DNA from: Mediterranea massiliensis
GTDB lineage: Bacteria > Bacteroidota > Bacteroidia > Bacteroidales > Bacteroidaceae
Direction of reading: 5' to 3'
Length of the DNA: 31,337 nucleotides
Assembly: GCA_958402075.1 (NCBI GenBank)
Contig: CATXSD010000027.1
Span: forward strand, 1 to 31,337
The notes beneath the pieces are model-generated. The model saw only the letters and a program-made list of their open reading frames with translations. It ran no database searches and was not told the DNA's origin. Position 1 is the first letter of the stretch, and each line of letters begins with the position of its first letter. This document shows, piece by piece, positions 10,501-18,131 of the stretch. The position numbers and the translations under genes are program-made.

Positions 10501-11602
10501 GCCAGGCATTTCCAAAGAGGTACAGAAAGATTTATTCAAAAGATTCTACGAAGGAGAATATCGTAAATACCACACAATTGGTACAGGAATTGGATTATCT
10601 TTGGTAAATGATCTTGTCCGCCTACATCACGGTAATATAAAAGTAAAGAGCGAAGAAGGACATGGAGCTACTTTCATTGTCAGCCTTCCATACGAATGCA
10701 CTGCTTATCCTTCGGAAGAGATTGATAGCAGTTATTCTTCTAACTTACCAGAGGAAATTATCAATCAGAAAAATATAGAGATTAATATAAGCCCTTCCGA
10801 AACAAAATCCATAACTCACCAACCGAAGAATTACAATCTTCTGTTAGTAGAAGACAACACAGAACTACTACAACTTATGGTCAAACTACTGACCTCTCAA
10901 TATACTTTATACACAGCAACAAATGGGAAAGAGGCTTTAGAATTAATTGAAAAAACAGATATTGATCTCATTGTTTCCGACATAATGATGCCTGTCATGG
11001 ATGGTATCACATTTTGTAAAACTCTTAAAGAGAGCTTTGAAACCTGTCACATACCTCTCATTCTGCTGACAGCCAAAAAGCAGGAAGAAGACCGTATACA
11101 AGCCTACCTGTCAGGTGCCGATGCATTCATCAACAAGCCATTCAGCTTACAAGTATTGCAAGCACGCATAAAAAACCTAATCACTGCCCGCGAGCGGAAA
11201 GGTTACGATTTCCGGAAGCGGCTTGTATTTGAAGCCAAACAAACCGACTATACCAGCATGGATCAGGACTTCTTACAAAGAGCCATAGACTGCATCAACC
11301 GCCACCTGGACAATCCAGAGTTCAACCAAGATTTATTCATAGAGGAAATGCATACCACCAAATCCACATCCTTACGTAAACTGAAATCACTTACCGGCAT
11401 GAACTTCGTATCTTTTGTCCGCAACATCCGCATGAAGGCCGCTTGTCGCCTTATGGAAGAGAATCACCTCATCCACATTGCCGAATTGGCCTATGCTGTA
11501 GGTTATAACGATCCGCGCTATTTCACCATTTCCTTCAAAAAAGAATTCGACATGACACCACAAGAATATCTCAAACAGCTTACTGAAAGGGAAAAAGAAT
11601 AA
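7541..11602 (+). CDS. Hybrid two-component system regulator (HTCS) of the utilization locus
   Basis: A 1353-residue one-protein signalling system. An N-terminal signal sequence or anchor (about 14-32) precedes a periplasmic sensor of Reg_prop propeller repeats (about 35-700, with recurring WIGT/LWIAT-like blades) and a Y_Y_Y domain ending near 782. A membrane segment spans about 783-806. Then come the histidine kinase with phosphoacceptor H840 in THELLTPL, the ATPase domain with DNGPGIS and GTGIGLSLV, a receiver starting near 1098 with phosphoacceptor D1147 in SDIMMP, and an AraC-type DNA-binding domain (about 1244-1350). All key residues are present. Such proteins bind an oligosaccharide in the periplasm and activate the adjacent susC operon. 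A second ATG at 7559 is a possible start. Codons are strongly AT-rich compared with oxyR. Confidence 0.95.
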   Translation: MKNRYPMNHTYVVIKKLITFFLFQTVAIVLFAQQIQVRNIPHIEQLPIGLINVFFQDSEGYMWYGTEDGLCRNDGYNIHVIRSDYQTPNLFSSNSISCLAEDSIHHNIWIGTAKGLYHLNKRTYNIKLIPLSNKTDNKIENIYATSDGSIWIGVFQKLYQLNSHGTLIKEYPIEYNSIGGWKNYVLYETPGKQLWLSISGKGMHRWDKQSKSFQLFFPYQEKVNAIIPDQTDSCYWLATWDHSLIRFNPKADNIKESFIHQPLPVNSIGQTATTAIDVVRDDIYGYFWVASWSHLFVFEKKTDGNLQQINTTSFLPSENRALRDILKDKNSNLWITTKDTHNFRICFNNNNVQRYDIPILQHIVQWQPNIAFLCKDNEPDIFWFYQWRLGLCLYNAHTEQLNYFNHLPDKYRFWNLAALVKSPKSDRVWLSPEYTTRVYGLNQKKLNIQIEQQIDLTDISKYPKTIRRLYEGYTDDLWIAAGTSLYRYHISEKYIEIVSDSIGTITGMAQTKDGDLWCATEEKGLACVNRQNILTKYPFPQKLRCIAVADSLLWMATDKGELLSFCPQNEEVRNHNTTCGINGNQIYSLTADTLGHLWIVTSQTIKEFNPQNGAYRTFSAFDKNINFNIFMPQAVCTSSNGRMYFGGVPGILAITPSNLRQPDSNKTKAHITDIQVMGNSIFFNTNRKNNSNKIFIRPGEQNIQFFFSSLDHQHISRIRYAYRLSNIDKDWIYLPEGQNFASYNRLKKGSYKFEVRVTDENGLWSNEITTLDIQQLPFWYETWWAYSLYTIIIASILLAMLRNIRNRIRLRQILQIQKIEQAKAEEINHAKLQFFTNITHELLTPLSIISASVDELKQVAPTYQEQYGVITNNITRLIRLLQQILEFRKSESGNLKLRVSQGDLSAFVRRSVEAFRPLLKKKNMHFSIYCHPETFIAWFDPDKLDKILYNLLSNAAKYSRPDGTVQVHLTKHPENPGSALLIVKDNGPGISKEVQKDLFKRFYEGEYRKYHTIGTGIGLSLVNDLVRLHHGNIKVKSEEGHGATFIVSLPYECTAYPSEEIDSSYSSNLPEEIINQKNIEINISPSETKSITHQPKNYNLLLVEDNTELLQLMVKLLTSQYTLYTATNGKEALELIEKTDIDLIVSDIMMPVMDGITFCKTLKESFETCHIPLILLTAKKQEEDRIQAYLSGADAFINKPFSLQVLQARIKNLITARERKGYDFRKRLVFEAKQTDYTSMDQDFLQRAIDCINRHLDNPEFNQDLFIEEMHTTKSTSLRKLKSLTGMNFVSFVRNIRMKAACRLMEENHLIHIAELAYAVGYNDPRYFTISFKKEFDMTPQEYLKQLTEREKE

Positions 11603-11801
11603 ATAGTACCTTACATCCAGAAACACTACATATATACATCTGAAGAAAGTTGTATCTACATACACATATGAAAAAATCCGTTATCAAACAGGAGTGAATC
11701 CAAGAATTAATCACATCAAAGTAGATAGTGATGCTGTCAAAATAGATAGTTAGCAGACTAATGTAGATGTTTAAGCTGGTTAAAGTTACCATTCGCCCTG
11801 T

Positions 11802-11865
11802 TTAAAGCAATGTACTATCCAGCTTAAAGCAATGTTTTGTCCAGCTTAAAGCAATGCTTTGGGGC
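11802..11865 (+). repeat. 22-bp tandem repeat, three copies
   Basis: Units begin at 11802, 11824 and 11846, each with TTAAAGCAATG; the first two end in TCCAGC and the third diverges after 16 or so bases. There are no spacers, so this is not a CRISPR. A related AAGCTGGTTAAAG word lies just upstream. The function is unknown; it may be a slippage product or a binding array. Confidence 0.8.
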
Positions 11866-12280
11866 ATGATGACTTTTTCTGTGACTTTTCCTGATTTAGC
11901 TAGACAGTTTTGGCTTTATAAACTGAAGCAGTAGACATTCCACCAAATGGTAGCCTAAGAAGGTAGACACTTTGCGAAAAAGCCCCCTAAAAGAGCAGAC
12001 ATACTGTAAAAGGTCATACTGTTTTTCTATACAATCAACAGCTCCGGCCTGCACTTTCACCGGGGAATGTCGTTTGACTCTGCAATGATACCTTATTTTC
12101 TCATCCGAGACCGTTTTTTCGGCATATTTTTTCTGTTCCCCTTCCTCCAGATACGCCTATGCAGAGACTTTATATACAATGCTCATGTGCAGCCGGCAAT
12201 AATTGCAAAAATGTATATATCTGAAGATTACGTCTCTGGTATGGTCAATGTGTTTTAAACCGAACAGCAAAAGCCTGCGT

Positions 12281-12346
12281 GTGAAAGCAACTTTCAGTTC
12301 CCTTCACCTTATCAGAAGATTAACGGTGAAAGATACATTCTTTCAC
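12281..12346 (+). promoter_or_regulatory. Pair of GTGAAAG/CTTTCA inverted repeats
   Basis: GTGAAAG (12281-12287) faces CTTTCA (12291-12296) across 3 bases, and GTGAAAG (12326-12332) faces CTTTCAC (12340-12346) across 7 bases. The first halves are 45 bases apart. CTTTCAC occurs again at 12054-12060. Recurrence of the same 7-base word in both orientations suggests protein-binding sites, but no regulator can be assigned. Confidence 0.4.
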
Positions 12347-12526
12347 AAACAGAAGTAACATTCTGTCAATAAACGAAATATGGTGAAACATCAAAAAAGA
12401 AACAACCACCTCTATTTCGTAAACATAACCATCCGGCCATTCACCATAATGGCTATCCCGAACCTATACCATTACCCAAAAGGAAACAGACTCACCAAAA
12501 ATTGAGAAATGAGTGACATACCCAAT

Positions 12527-12560
12527 AAAAATACGTCAGAAAACGACAAAAAATACGTCA
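12527..12560 (+). promoter_or_regulatory. Direct repeat AAAAATACGTCA, candidate HTCS operator
   Basis: Twelve identical bases at 12527-12538 and 12549-12560, a period of 22 bases or about two helical turns, some 60 bases upstream of the probable susC -7 region. A partial inverted copy (TGACGTTTTA) follows at 12583-12592. Direct repeats on one DNA face suit a dimeric AraC-type domain such as that of the neighbouring HTCS. The assignment is by position and pattern only. Confidence 0.5.
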
Positions 12561-12735
12561 CGACGGAAAAAACAATTGTATTTGACGTTTTACAACAGCA
12601 AAATTAATCCCACTTTCCTCACTTTTGCCATGTGTTTTGGCCAAGCATACAATAAAAAAGGTTTCTAAGATTTCAGTTTTTAAACAGGTATACGAGATTA
12701 ATAACACAATAGCAAACCCTCTAATACTTTAAGAA

Positions 12736-15700
12736 ATGAGAAAATTATTTGAACAGTTCCCTTCGAAATCTATAATGGCTTCGATGATGATTGCAAGCCT
12801 TTTCGGAGGTTTTCCGCAACCTGTACATGCGGAAAGGAACTACAATGTACAGGAGGTGCTGCAAAACGGTACCGTGAAAGGCACAATAGTGGACGCTAAC
12901 GGTGCGCCAGTCATAGGTGCTACCATTCGCGTAAAAGGTACCACAATGGGAGTCATTTCCGACATTGACGGAAATTTCACCTTGGACCATACAACCACTA
13001 ACGCTACACTACAGATTTCCTTTGTAGGCTATCAGACCCAGGAAATCAAACTTGATGGAAGAAATTCTGTGAAAGTTGTCTTGAAAGAAGACAGCGAAAT
13101 GCTGGATGAAGTAGTCGTTGTAGGCTACGGTTCAATGCGTAAAAAGGACTTGACCGGCTCCATTGCCCAAATACGACCGGACAAGATGGCTCTGGAAAAC
13201 CCACAAAGTGTACAGGACATTCTACGAGGAACGCCAGGTCTTAATGTAGGACTATCCACTGATGCTAAAGGAGGTGGTTCGCTGCAAATCCGCGGACAAC
13301 GCTCCCTGTACACGGACGGTGGACATAATGACCCGCTCATCATTCTGGACGGCATGATGTTCTACGGCGAACTCTCGGAAATCAATCCCGACGACATCGG
13401 ACAAATTGATGTACTGAAGGATGCTTCTTCGGCAGCCGTTTACGGCGCCAAAGCAGCCAACGGTGTCATTATCGTCACAACCAAAAAAGGCAAGGTAGGA
13501 AAACCAGTCATCAAGTTCATCTCCAACATTGGCTTCTCCACTATGGGAAACAACCGAAAAGTATATGATCCAGAAGGATATACCCAGTTCTACAGCGACT
13601 GGTACACGGCACAAACCTACGGCGTAAATCCGGAGACTGGAGCCTACGAAGAATATCAAACCAACAAAAACAAGTTCCCCGCAGGCTACTACGCCCTGCC
13701 TACACAAGTCAATCTGGACAAATATGGCATCACGTTGGACCAATGGCGCGGATACACATCGCAAACAGCAGAAACATTGGACTATGAAATCTTCGGCACA
13801 CGTATGCAATGGCAGGGAAATAACTTGGCAAATTTTCTGGCAGGACAAACGTATGACTGGTATGACCACTCGTTTCGCACGGGTTTGAACCAAGATTACA
13901 ACGTCAGCCTTTCCGGTGCTTCGGATCGGATGAACTACTATTTCTCACTGGGATACCTGGACAACGAAGGTGTAGTAGTAGGTAACGACTACAGCACGTT
14001 CCGCTCCAACTTGAAACTGAACGCTAGTGTAACCAAATGGCTGGAAGTGGGCACTAACATCAATTTCCAACAACGCACAGACGGTGACCGCACAGTGGAC
14101 TGGAATAGACAAGTGACTGTGAACAGCCCGTTTGCCCAATATCGCGATGCAAAAGGTGAACTGGAAATCTACCCGATGGGCAACATTGCGGGCAATAAAG
14201 GTTGGAACTACGACTTCGACCAACAATATTATGAACGCGAGTCAGGTGTCACCGTACTTAACACCATTCTGAATGCCAAAGTGAAACTACCCTTTAACAT
14301 CAGCTACACATTCAACATTGCGCCACGCTATCAAGGATACTACTTTCGCGCTTTCAACTCGTCCAAACATCCAGACCGCACGGCAGGTTCCGCCAGCCGT
14401 AACAGCAGCAAGCGTTTCGATTGGTCGCTGAACAATACCTTGGTTTGGGACTACATATTTGCCAAGAAGCACCACGTCATACTGACATTGGTACAAGAAG
14501 CAGAGGAACGACGTTACTGGTCGGACAATCTGACCGCCAACAACCTGGCACCGACAGATGCATTGGGATTCCATAATGTCCTGGCGGGCGATAAGGAGTC
14601 GAGCTCATTCAGCTCCAACGATACCCACGAAACGGCTGACGGTATGCTGGCACGCCTCTTCTATTCGTATGACGACCGTTACATGTTCACCGGCTCTGTA
14701 CGCCGCGATGGATATTCAGCTTTCGGCATGTCCAACCCGCGCGCCACATTCTTCTCAGCCGCAGCTGCCTGGACCTTCTCTGAAGAAAGTTTCTTCAAGT
14801 GGACCGACATCATGAACCATGGTAAATTGCGTTTTTCCTGGGGACAAAATGGTAACCGGTCACTAAGCGACCCATATCTCGCTTTAGCGAACTTGTCTGG
14901 TGGTATGGGAGCCACGCAAGGTTACATTGATGCCAGCGGAAACACCGTGGAATATCGCTACTATACCATGAGCCGCCTGGCCAACCCAGGATTACAATGG
15001 GAAAAAACCACTTCATGGAACATCGGTTTGGACTTCGGTTTCCTGAACAACCGCATTACAGGCAGCATCGACTACTATTACATGCCCACCACAGACATGA
15101 TCATGAATCAGTCGCTACCCGGTTTCACCGGTTTCGGTTCCATCACCTGCAACTTGGGCGAAGTGTTGAACAAAGGTATAGAAATTTCGCTTACCACGAC
15201 CAATATCCGTAACAAAAACTTTGAATGGAATACCACTGTAGGATTCTCCTATAACAAAAACCGCATCAAGCACCTCTATTATGAATACGAACAGCTATTG
15301 GACGCTGCCGGCAACATTATTGGCATGAAAGAAGAGGATGATATCAGCAACCGCTGGTTCATCGGTCACCCCATCGGAGCCATTTGGGACTACAAAGTGA
15401 CAGGTATCTGGCAAAAAGACGAAGTGGAAGAAGCTGCCAAATATGGCCAGCGGCCGGGCGACCCTAAAGTATGGAACAACCCCGCCAATGACAAAGTGAA
15501 TGAGGACGGCACCACTACCGTAGTGTATAACAACGACGACAAGGCATTCCAGGGACAGAGCACACCACCTTTCAACTGGTCAATACGCAATGAATTCACA
15601 TTGTTCAAAAACCTGACCCTTTCGTTCAATATCTATTCCCGCATGGGACACAAGAGTCTGAGTTCAGCATTTCTGAACAAAGACAACGCTGGTTCTAAGA

Positions 15701-16032
15701 TAGCAAATGGAGAGAACGTATATGTTAAGGAGTATTGGACAGTGAATCATCCTTCCAACGACTATGCCCGCCTCGATGCACAAGGTCCGTCAGGAGTAGC
15801 AAGCCCCTCCAAGCTGTACAATCGCTCATTTATTCGTTTGGAGAACATCACCGTGGGCTACACATTACCGAAGAAATTGACTACCCAATGGGGTATTGAT
15901 AACGTAAACATCTCTGGCAGTATCCGCAACGTAGCCTGCTGGAAGATGGACAAGACCTGGACGTACTGGGACCCCGAGACAGGAGGTATCGTACCTAGAA
16001 TATTTAACATCGGATTAAGTTTAACATTATAA
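12736..16032 (+). CDS. SusC-like TonB-dependent outer-membrane transporter
   Basis: A 1098-residue TonB-dependent receptor of the SusC/RagA class. A signal peptide ends after PVHA (about residue 32). A carboxypeptidase-regulatory-like domain runs from about 46 to 118 (VKGTIVDANGAPVIGATI through FVGYQTQEI), followed by the SusC-type TonB box DEVVVVGYG (124-132), the plug domain (about 135-255, with LRGTPGLNV, QIRGQRS and IDVLKDASSAAVYG) and a 22-strand barrel ending in LSLTL. It forms the import channel for oligosaccharides bound by SusD, powered by TonB. It starts after a long repeat-rich region and is followed 14 bases later by susD, the classical pair. It is intact and of normal length. Confidence 0.97.
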   Translation: MRKLFEQFPSKSIMASMMIASLFGGFPQPVHAERNYNVQEVLQNGTVKGTIVDANGAPVIGATIRVKGTTMGVISDIDGNFTLDHTTTNATLQISFVGYQTQEIKLDGRNSVKVVLKEDSEMLDEVVVVGYGSMRKKDLTGSIAQIRPDKMALENPQSVQDILRGTPGLNVGLSTDAKGGGSLQIRGQRSLYTDGGHNDPLIILDGMMFYGELSEINPDDIGQIDVLKDASSAAVYGAKAANGVIIVTTKKGKVGKPVIKFISNIGFSTMGNNRKVYDPEGYTQFYSDWYTAQTYGVNPETGAYEEYQTNKNKFPAGYYALPTQVNLDKYGITLDQWRGYTSQTAETLDYEIFGTRMQWQGNNLANFLAGQTYDWYDHSFRTGLNQDYNVSLSGASDRMNYYFSLGYLDNEGVVVGNDYSTFRSNLKLNASVTKWLEVGTNINFQQRTDGDRTVDWNRQVTVNSPFAQYRDAKGELEIYPMGNIAGNKGWNYDFDQQYYERESGVTVLNTILNAKVKLPFNISYTFNIAPRYQGYYFRAFNSSKHPDRTAGSASRNSSKRFDWSLNNTLVWDYIFAKKHHVILTLVQEAEERRYWSDNLTANNLAPTDALGFHNVLAGDKESSSFSSNDTHETADGMLARLFYSYDDRYMFTGSVRRDGYSAFGMSNPRATFFSAAAAWTFSEESFFKWTDIMNHGKLRFSWGQNGNRSLSDPYLALANLSGGMGATQGYIDASGNTVEYRYYTMSRLANPGLQWEKTTSWNIGLDFGFLNNRITGSIDYYYMPTTDMIMNQSLPGFTGFGSITCNLGEVLNKGIEISLTTTNIRNKNFEWNTTVGFSYNKNRIKHLYYEYEQLLDAAGNIIGMKEEDDISNRWFIGHPIGAIWDYKVTGIWQKDEVEEAAKYGQRPGDPKVWNNPANDKVNEDGTTTVVYNNDDKAFQGQSTPPFNWSIRNEFTLFKNLTLSFNIYSRMGHKSLSSAFLNKDNAGSKIANGENVYVKEYWTVNHPSNDYARLDAQGPSGVASPSKLYNRSFIRLENITVGYTLPKKLTTQWGIDNVNISGSIRNVACWKMDKTWTYWDPETGGIVPRIFNIGLSLTL

Positions 16033-16046
16033 GAAAAACACTTGTT

Positions 16047-18002
16047 ATGAACAAAATAGTTTTTACCATAACCACCCTGCTTGCTGCAGGCTGCCTATTC
16101 ACCGCTTGCCATGAAGACTTCTTGGAACCGGATCCGCTGTCGTTCTACGAACCGGGCAAGACGTTCACCACTATTGAGGGCTTGGAATCGGTACTTGCCA
16201 CTGCCGACCGGCACCTGCGTACTTACTGGACCTATTACACAGGACAGGATATAGCTACCCCTATTTATTCACAATACATGTATTCAGATCTGAATGTAGC
16301 AGGAAAAACGGACCAAAGTACCATCTTTGCCGACATAGCTACACGACTGACACCTACTGATGGTCTGGAGCAAGGTGAAATAAATATGTTAAGCTACTTT
16401 TGGGGAGAAACCTTCACCGGCATTAAAAGTGCCAATACGGTCATCAGCTATATTGATCGCGTAGAAGGTTTGGACGAAGAAACCAAGAACATCTATCTGG
16501 GGCGAGCGTACTTCCATCGTGCATTCCGCTACTTGTCGTTAGTATTTATGTTCAAAGATGTGCCCTATATCGCAAAAATCATCGACTCACCCAAGCTGGA
16601 CTACCGAAGCACTTCGCGCAAAGCTATCTTAGAGAAAATGGCTTTAGATATGGAATTTGCCGTGAAATGGGTGCCTGACCAAAAAGACATGGACCTGATA
16701 GGTATGGTGAACAAAGGCGCTTGCCGTATGTTACTAGCCAAGCTCTATCTGTCCCTGGGACGTTGGGATGACGCCATTGCACAATGTGACGCACTCATTG
16801 ACGACCCACAATACAGCCTGATGACCAGTGAATTTGGGACTTTCATAGAGCCGTTCAACACAACGACCTTCCCCGTGACCCGCAATGTCATCTGGGATTT
16901 GCATCGCCCGGAAAACAAACTGATACCGGCCAACAAAGAAGTTATTTTGGGTATGCCTAACCGAGGTATCGGCAGCAGCAACTCGTTTATCTACTTCAAC
17001 ACCATGCGTGCACTGGTTCCGTTATGGAACAGTGCCAACCTAAATGCTCCTGATGGTAAACGTGCCATACAGGCATACGCTAGAACTAATTCCAATTTTG
17101 ATCCTATGTATGCCTACAATCAAGCCGTAGGACGAGGTACAGGTTACATCCGTCCCACCTGGTTTGCACAACACAGTTTGTGGAACGTCAATGGTGTACC
17201 CGATGAAGGTGATTTGCGTCACAGTGTAGAAATGGGGAACTGGTGTCACACCGAATTACTGAAAGTCAATAATAAAGAATCTATTTACTTTGGTGAACCG
17301 ATACAGAAAGCATGGACTACCGATACCATCCGCGATTGGTATGGCTGGCCACACTACAAAATCTACTTATTGGACCAAAATGCTGAATCCAAAGAAAATT
17401 CCACCAACTGGAACGGAGCTAACAGTAGCTCCAGTACAGCTGGCAATGCAGACTGGTATTGCTACCGCCTGGCTGAGACCTATCTACTGCGAGCCGAAGC
17501 CAAGTTCTACAAAGGCGACGCCACCGGAGCCGCACAAGATGTGAATACCATCCGCCGGCGTGCACATTGCCAACAAATGTATACAACCGTAACTATCGGC
17601 GACATCGTGAATGAACGTGCCCGTGAGCTTTACATGGAAGAATGGCGCTACATGGAGCTGAGCCGCATCTCCTACTGCCTCGCCATCAGCGGACAGCCGG
17701 ATGAATGGGGCAACACCTACAATCCGGAAACCTACGACAAGCAGAGTGGCACGGACAAACAAGGCGGCAGTTACTGGTGGCAACGCATTGTGCACTACAA
17801 TGATTTCTACAACAAAAACCCGCAACTCTTGGTGAAGAACCGTGCCTATACCCTTGACAAGCATAACCTCTATCTTCCCATCCCGCAATCGGCTATTGAC
17901 GCCAACCGTAACGCACAATTACGTCAGAATTATGGTTACGATGGTTATGACGAAAGCATCCCCATGTGGGAAACTTGGGAAGAGTCGGAAGCCAACAACT
18001 GA
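16047..18002 (+). CDS. SusD-like outer-membrane glycan-binding lipoprotein
   Basis: A 651-residue lipoprotein of the SusD/RagB family. The signal peptide ends in LFTAC with lipidated C21, followed by the characteristic DFLEPDPLSFYEPG start. The TPR-like helical core covers roughly 90-300, and the conserved C-terminal block contains AETYLLRAEAKFYKGD, VNTIRRRAH and NERARELYMEEWRYMELSR. SusD proteins sit as a lid on the SusC barrel and deliver the glycan. It is somewhat longer than many family members, usually about 500-600 residues. The downstream enzyme genes are separated from it by a strong hairpin. No second surface-binding lipoprotein follows. Confidence 0.95.
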   Translation: MNKIVFTITTLLAAGCLFTACHEDFLEPDPLSFYEPGKTFTTIEGLESVLATADRHLRTYWTYYTGQDIATPIYSQYMYSDLNVAGKTDQSTIFADIATRLTPTDGLEQGEINMLSYFWGETFTGIKSANTVISYIDRVEGLDEETKNIYLGRAYFHRAFRYLSLVFMFKDVPYIAKIIDSPKLDYRSTSRKAILEKMALDMEFAVKWVPDQKDMDLIGMVNKGACRMLLAKLYLSLGRWDDAIAQCDALIDDPQYSLMTSEFGTFIEPFNTTTFPVTRNVIWDLHRPENKLIPANKEVILGMPNRGIGSSNSFIYFNTMRALVPLWNSANLNAPDGKRAIQAYARTNSNFDPMYAYNQAVGRGTGYIRPTWFAQHSLWNVNGVPDEGDLRHSVEMGNWCHTELLKVNNKESIYFGEPIQKAWTTDTIRDWYGWPHYKIYLLDQNAESKENSTNWNGANSSSSTAGNADWYCYRLAETYLLRAEAKFYKGDATGAAQDVNTIRRRAHCQQMYTTVTIGDIVNERARELYMEEWRYMELSRISYCLAISGQPDEWGNTYNPETYDKQSGTDKQGGSYWWQRIVHYNDFYNKNPQLLVKNRAYTLDKHNLYLPIPQSAIDANRNAQLRQNYGYDGYDESIPMWETWEESEANN

Positions 18003-18017
18003 TAGCCCCCCATTAAA

Positions 18018-18068
18018 TTCCCCTTACTCCCCCTCTCCCTGTGAGGGAAGAGGGGGGAAGTATGGGAA
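18018..18068 (+). promoter_or_regulatory. Large GC-rich hairpin between susD and the enzyme genes
   Basis: The arms 18029-18040 (CCCCCTCTCCCT) and 18044-18056 pair around a 3-base GTG loop with one bulged base. Pairing extends outward imperfectly to 18018 and 18068. It starts 16 bases after the susD stop and lies 60-110 bases before the GH105 start. No T-run follows directly, so full termination is unlikely; a partial terminator or an mRNA-end stabiliser between transporter and enzyme genes fits better. Confidence 0.65.
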
Positions 18069-18131
18069 TATCATATTTTTTAACAAAATGTATAATATAA
18101 ATACACCATCTACAAACATAAACAATATCAA

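Larger units (their letters stand above)
11603..12735 (+). other. Repeat-rich intergenic region between HTCS and susC
   Basis: No convincing gene is present; the open frames here are short and have no recognisable motifs. The region holds several layers of short repeats: TAGATAGT twice with a 21-base period (11722-11729, 11743-11750), a 22-base tandem repeat (11802-11865), GTGAAAG/CTTTCA inverted repeats (12281-12346), an ATGGTGAA/TTCACCAT pair (near 12380 and at 12440-12447), and AAAAATACGTCA twice with a 22-base period (12527-12560). A possible -7 box CACTTTTG lies at 12620-12627, which would leave a susC leader of about 100 bases. At 1.1 kb it is long for a regulator-to-susC gap, so it could also contain remains of a lost gene or a small RNA. 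Confidence 0.6.

Noticed and set aside
11802..11865. CRISPR-like short repeats
   Set aside because: The 22-base units touch each other with no spacers, only three copies exist, and there are no cas genes.
12067..12258. Small plus-strand open frame (63 codons) between HTCS and susC
   Set aside because: No recognisable motif, no promoter or ribosome site, AT-rich and within a repeat-rich noncoding region.
18018..18068. Rho-independent terminator after susD
   Set aside because: The hairpin is strong but no T-run follows directly; the next genes have no clear promoter of their own, so full termination is unlikely.
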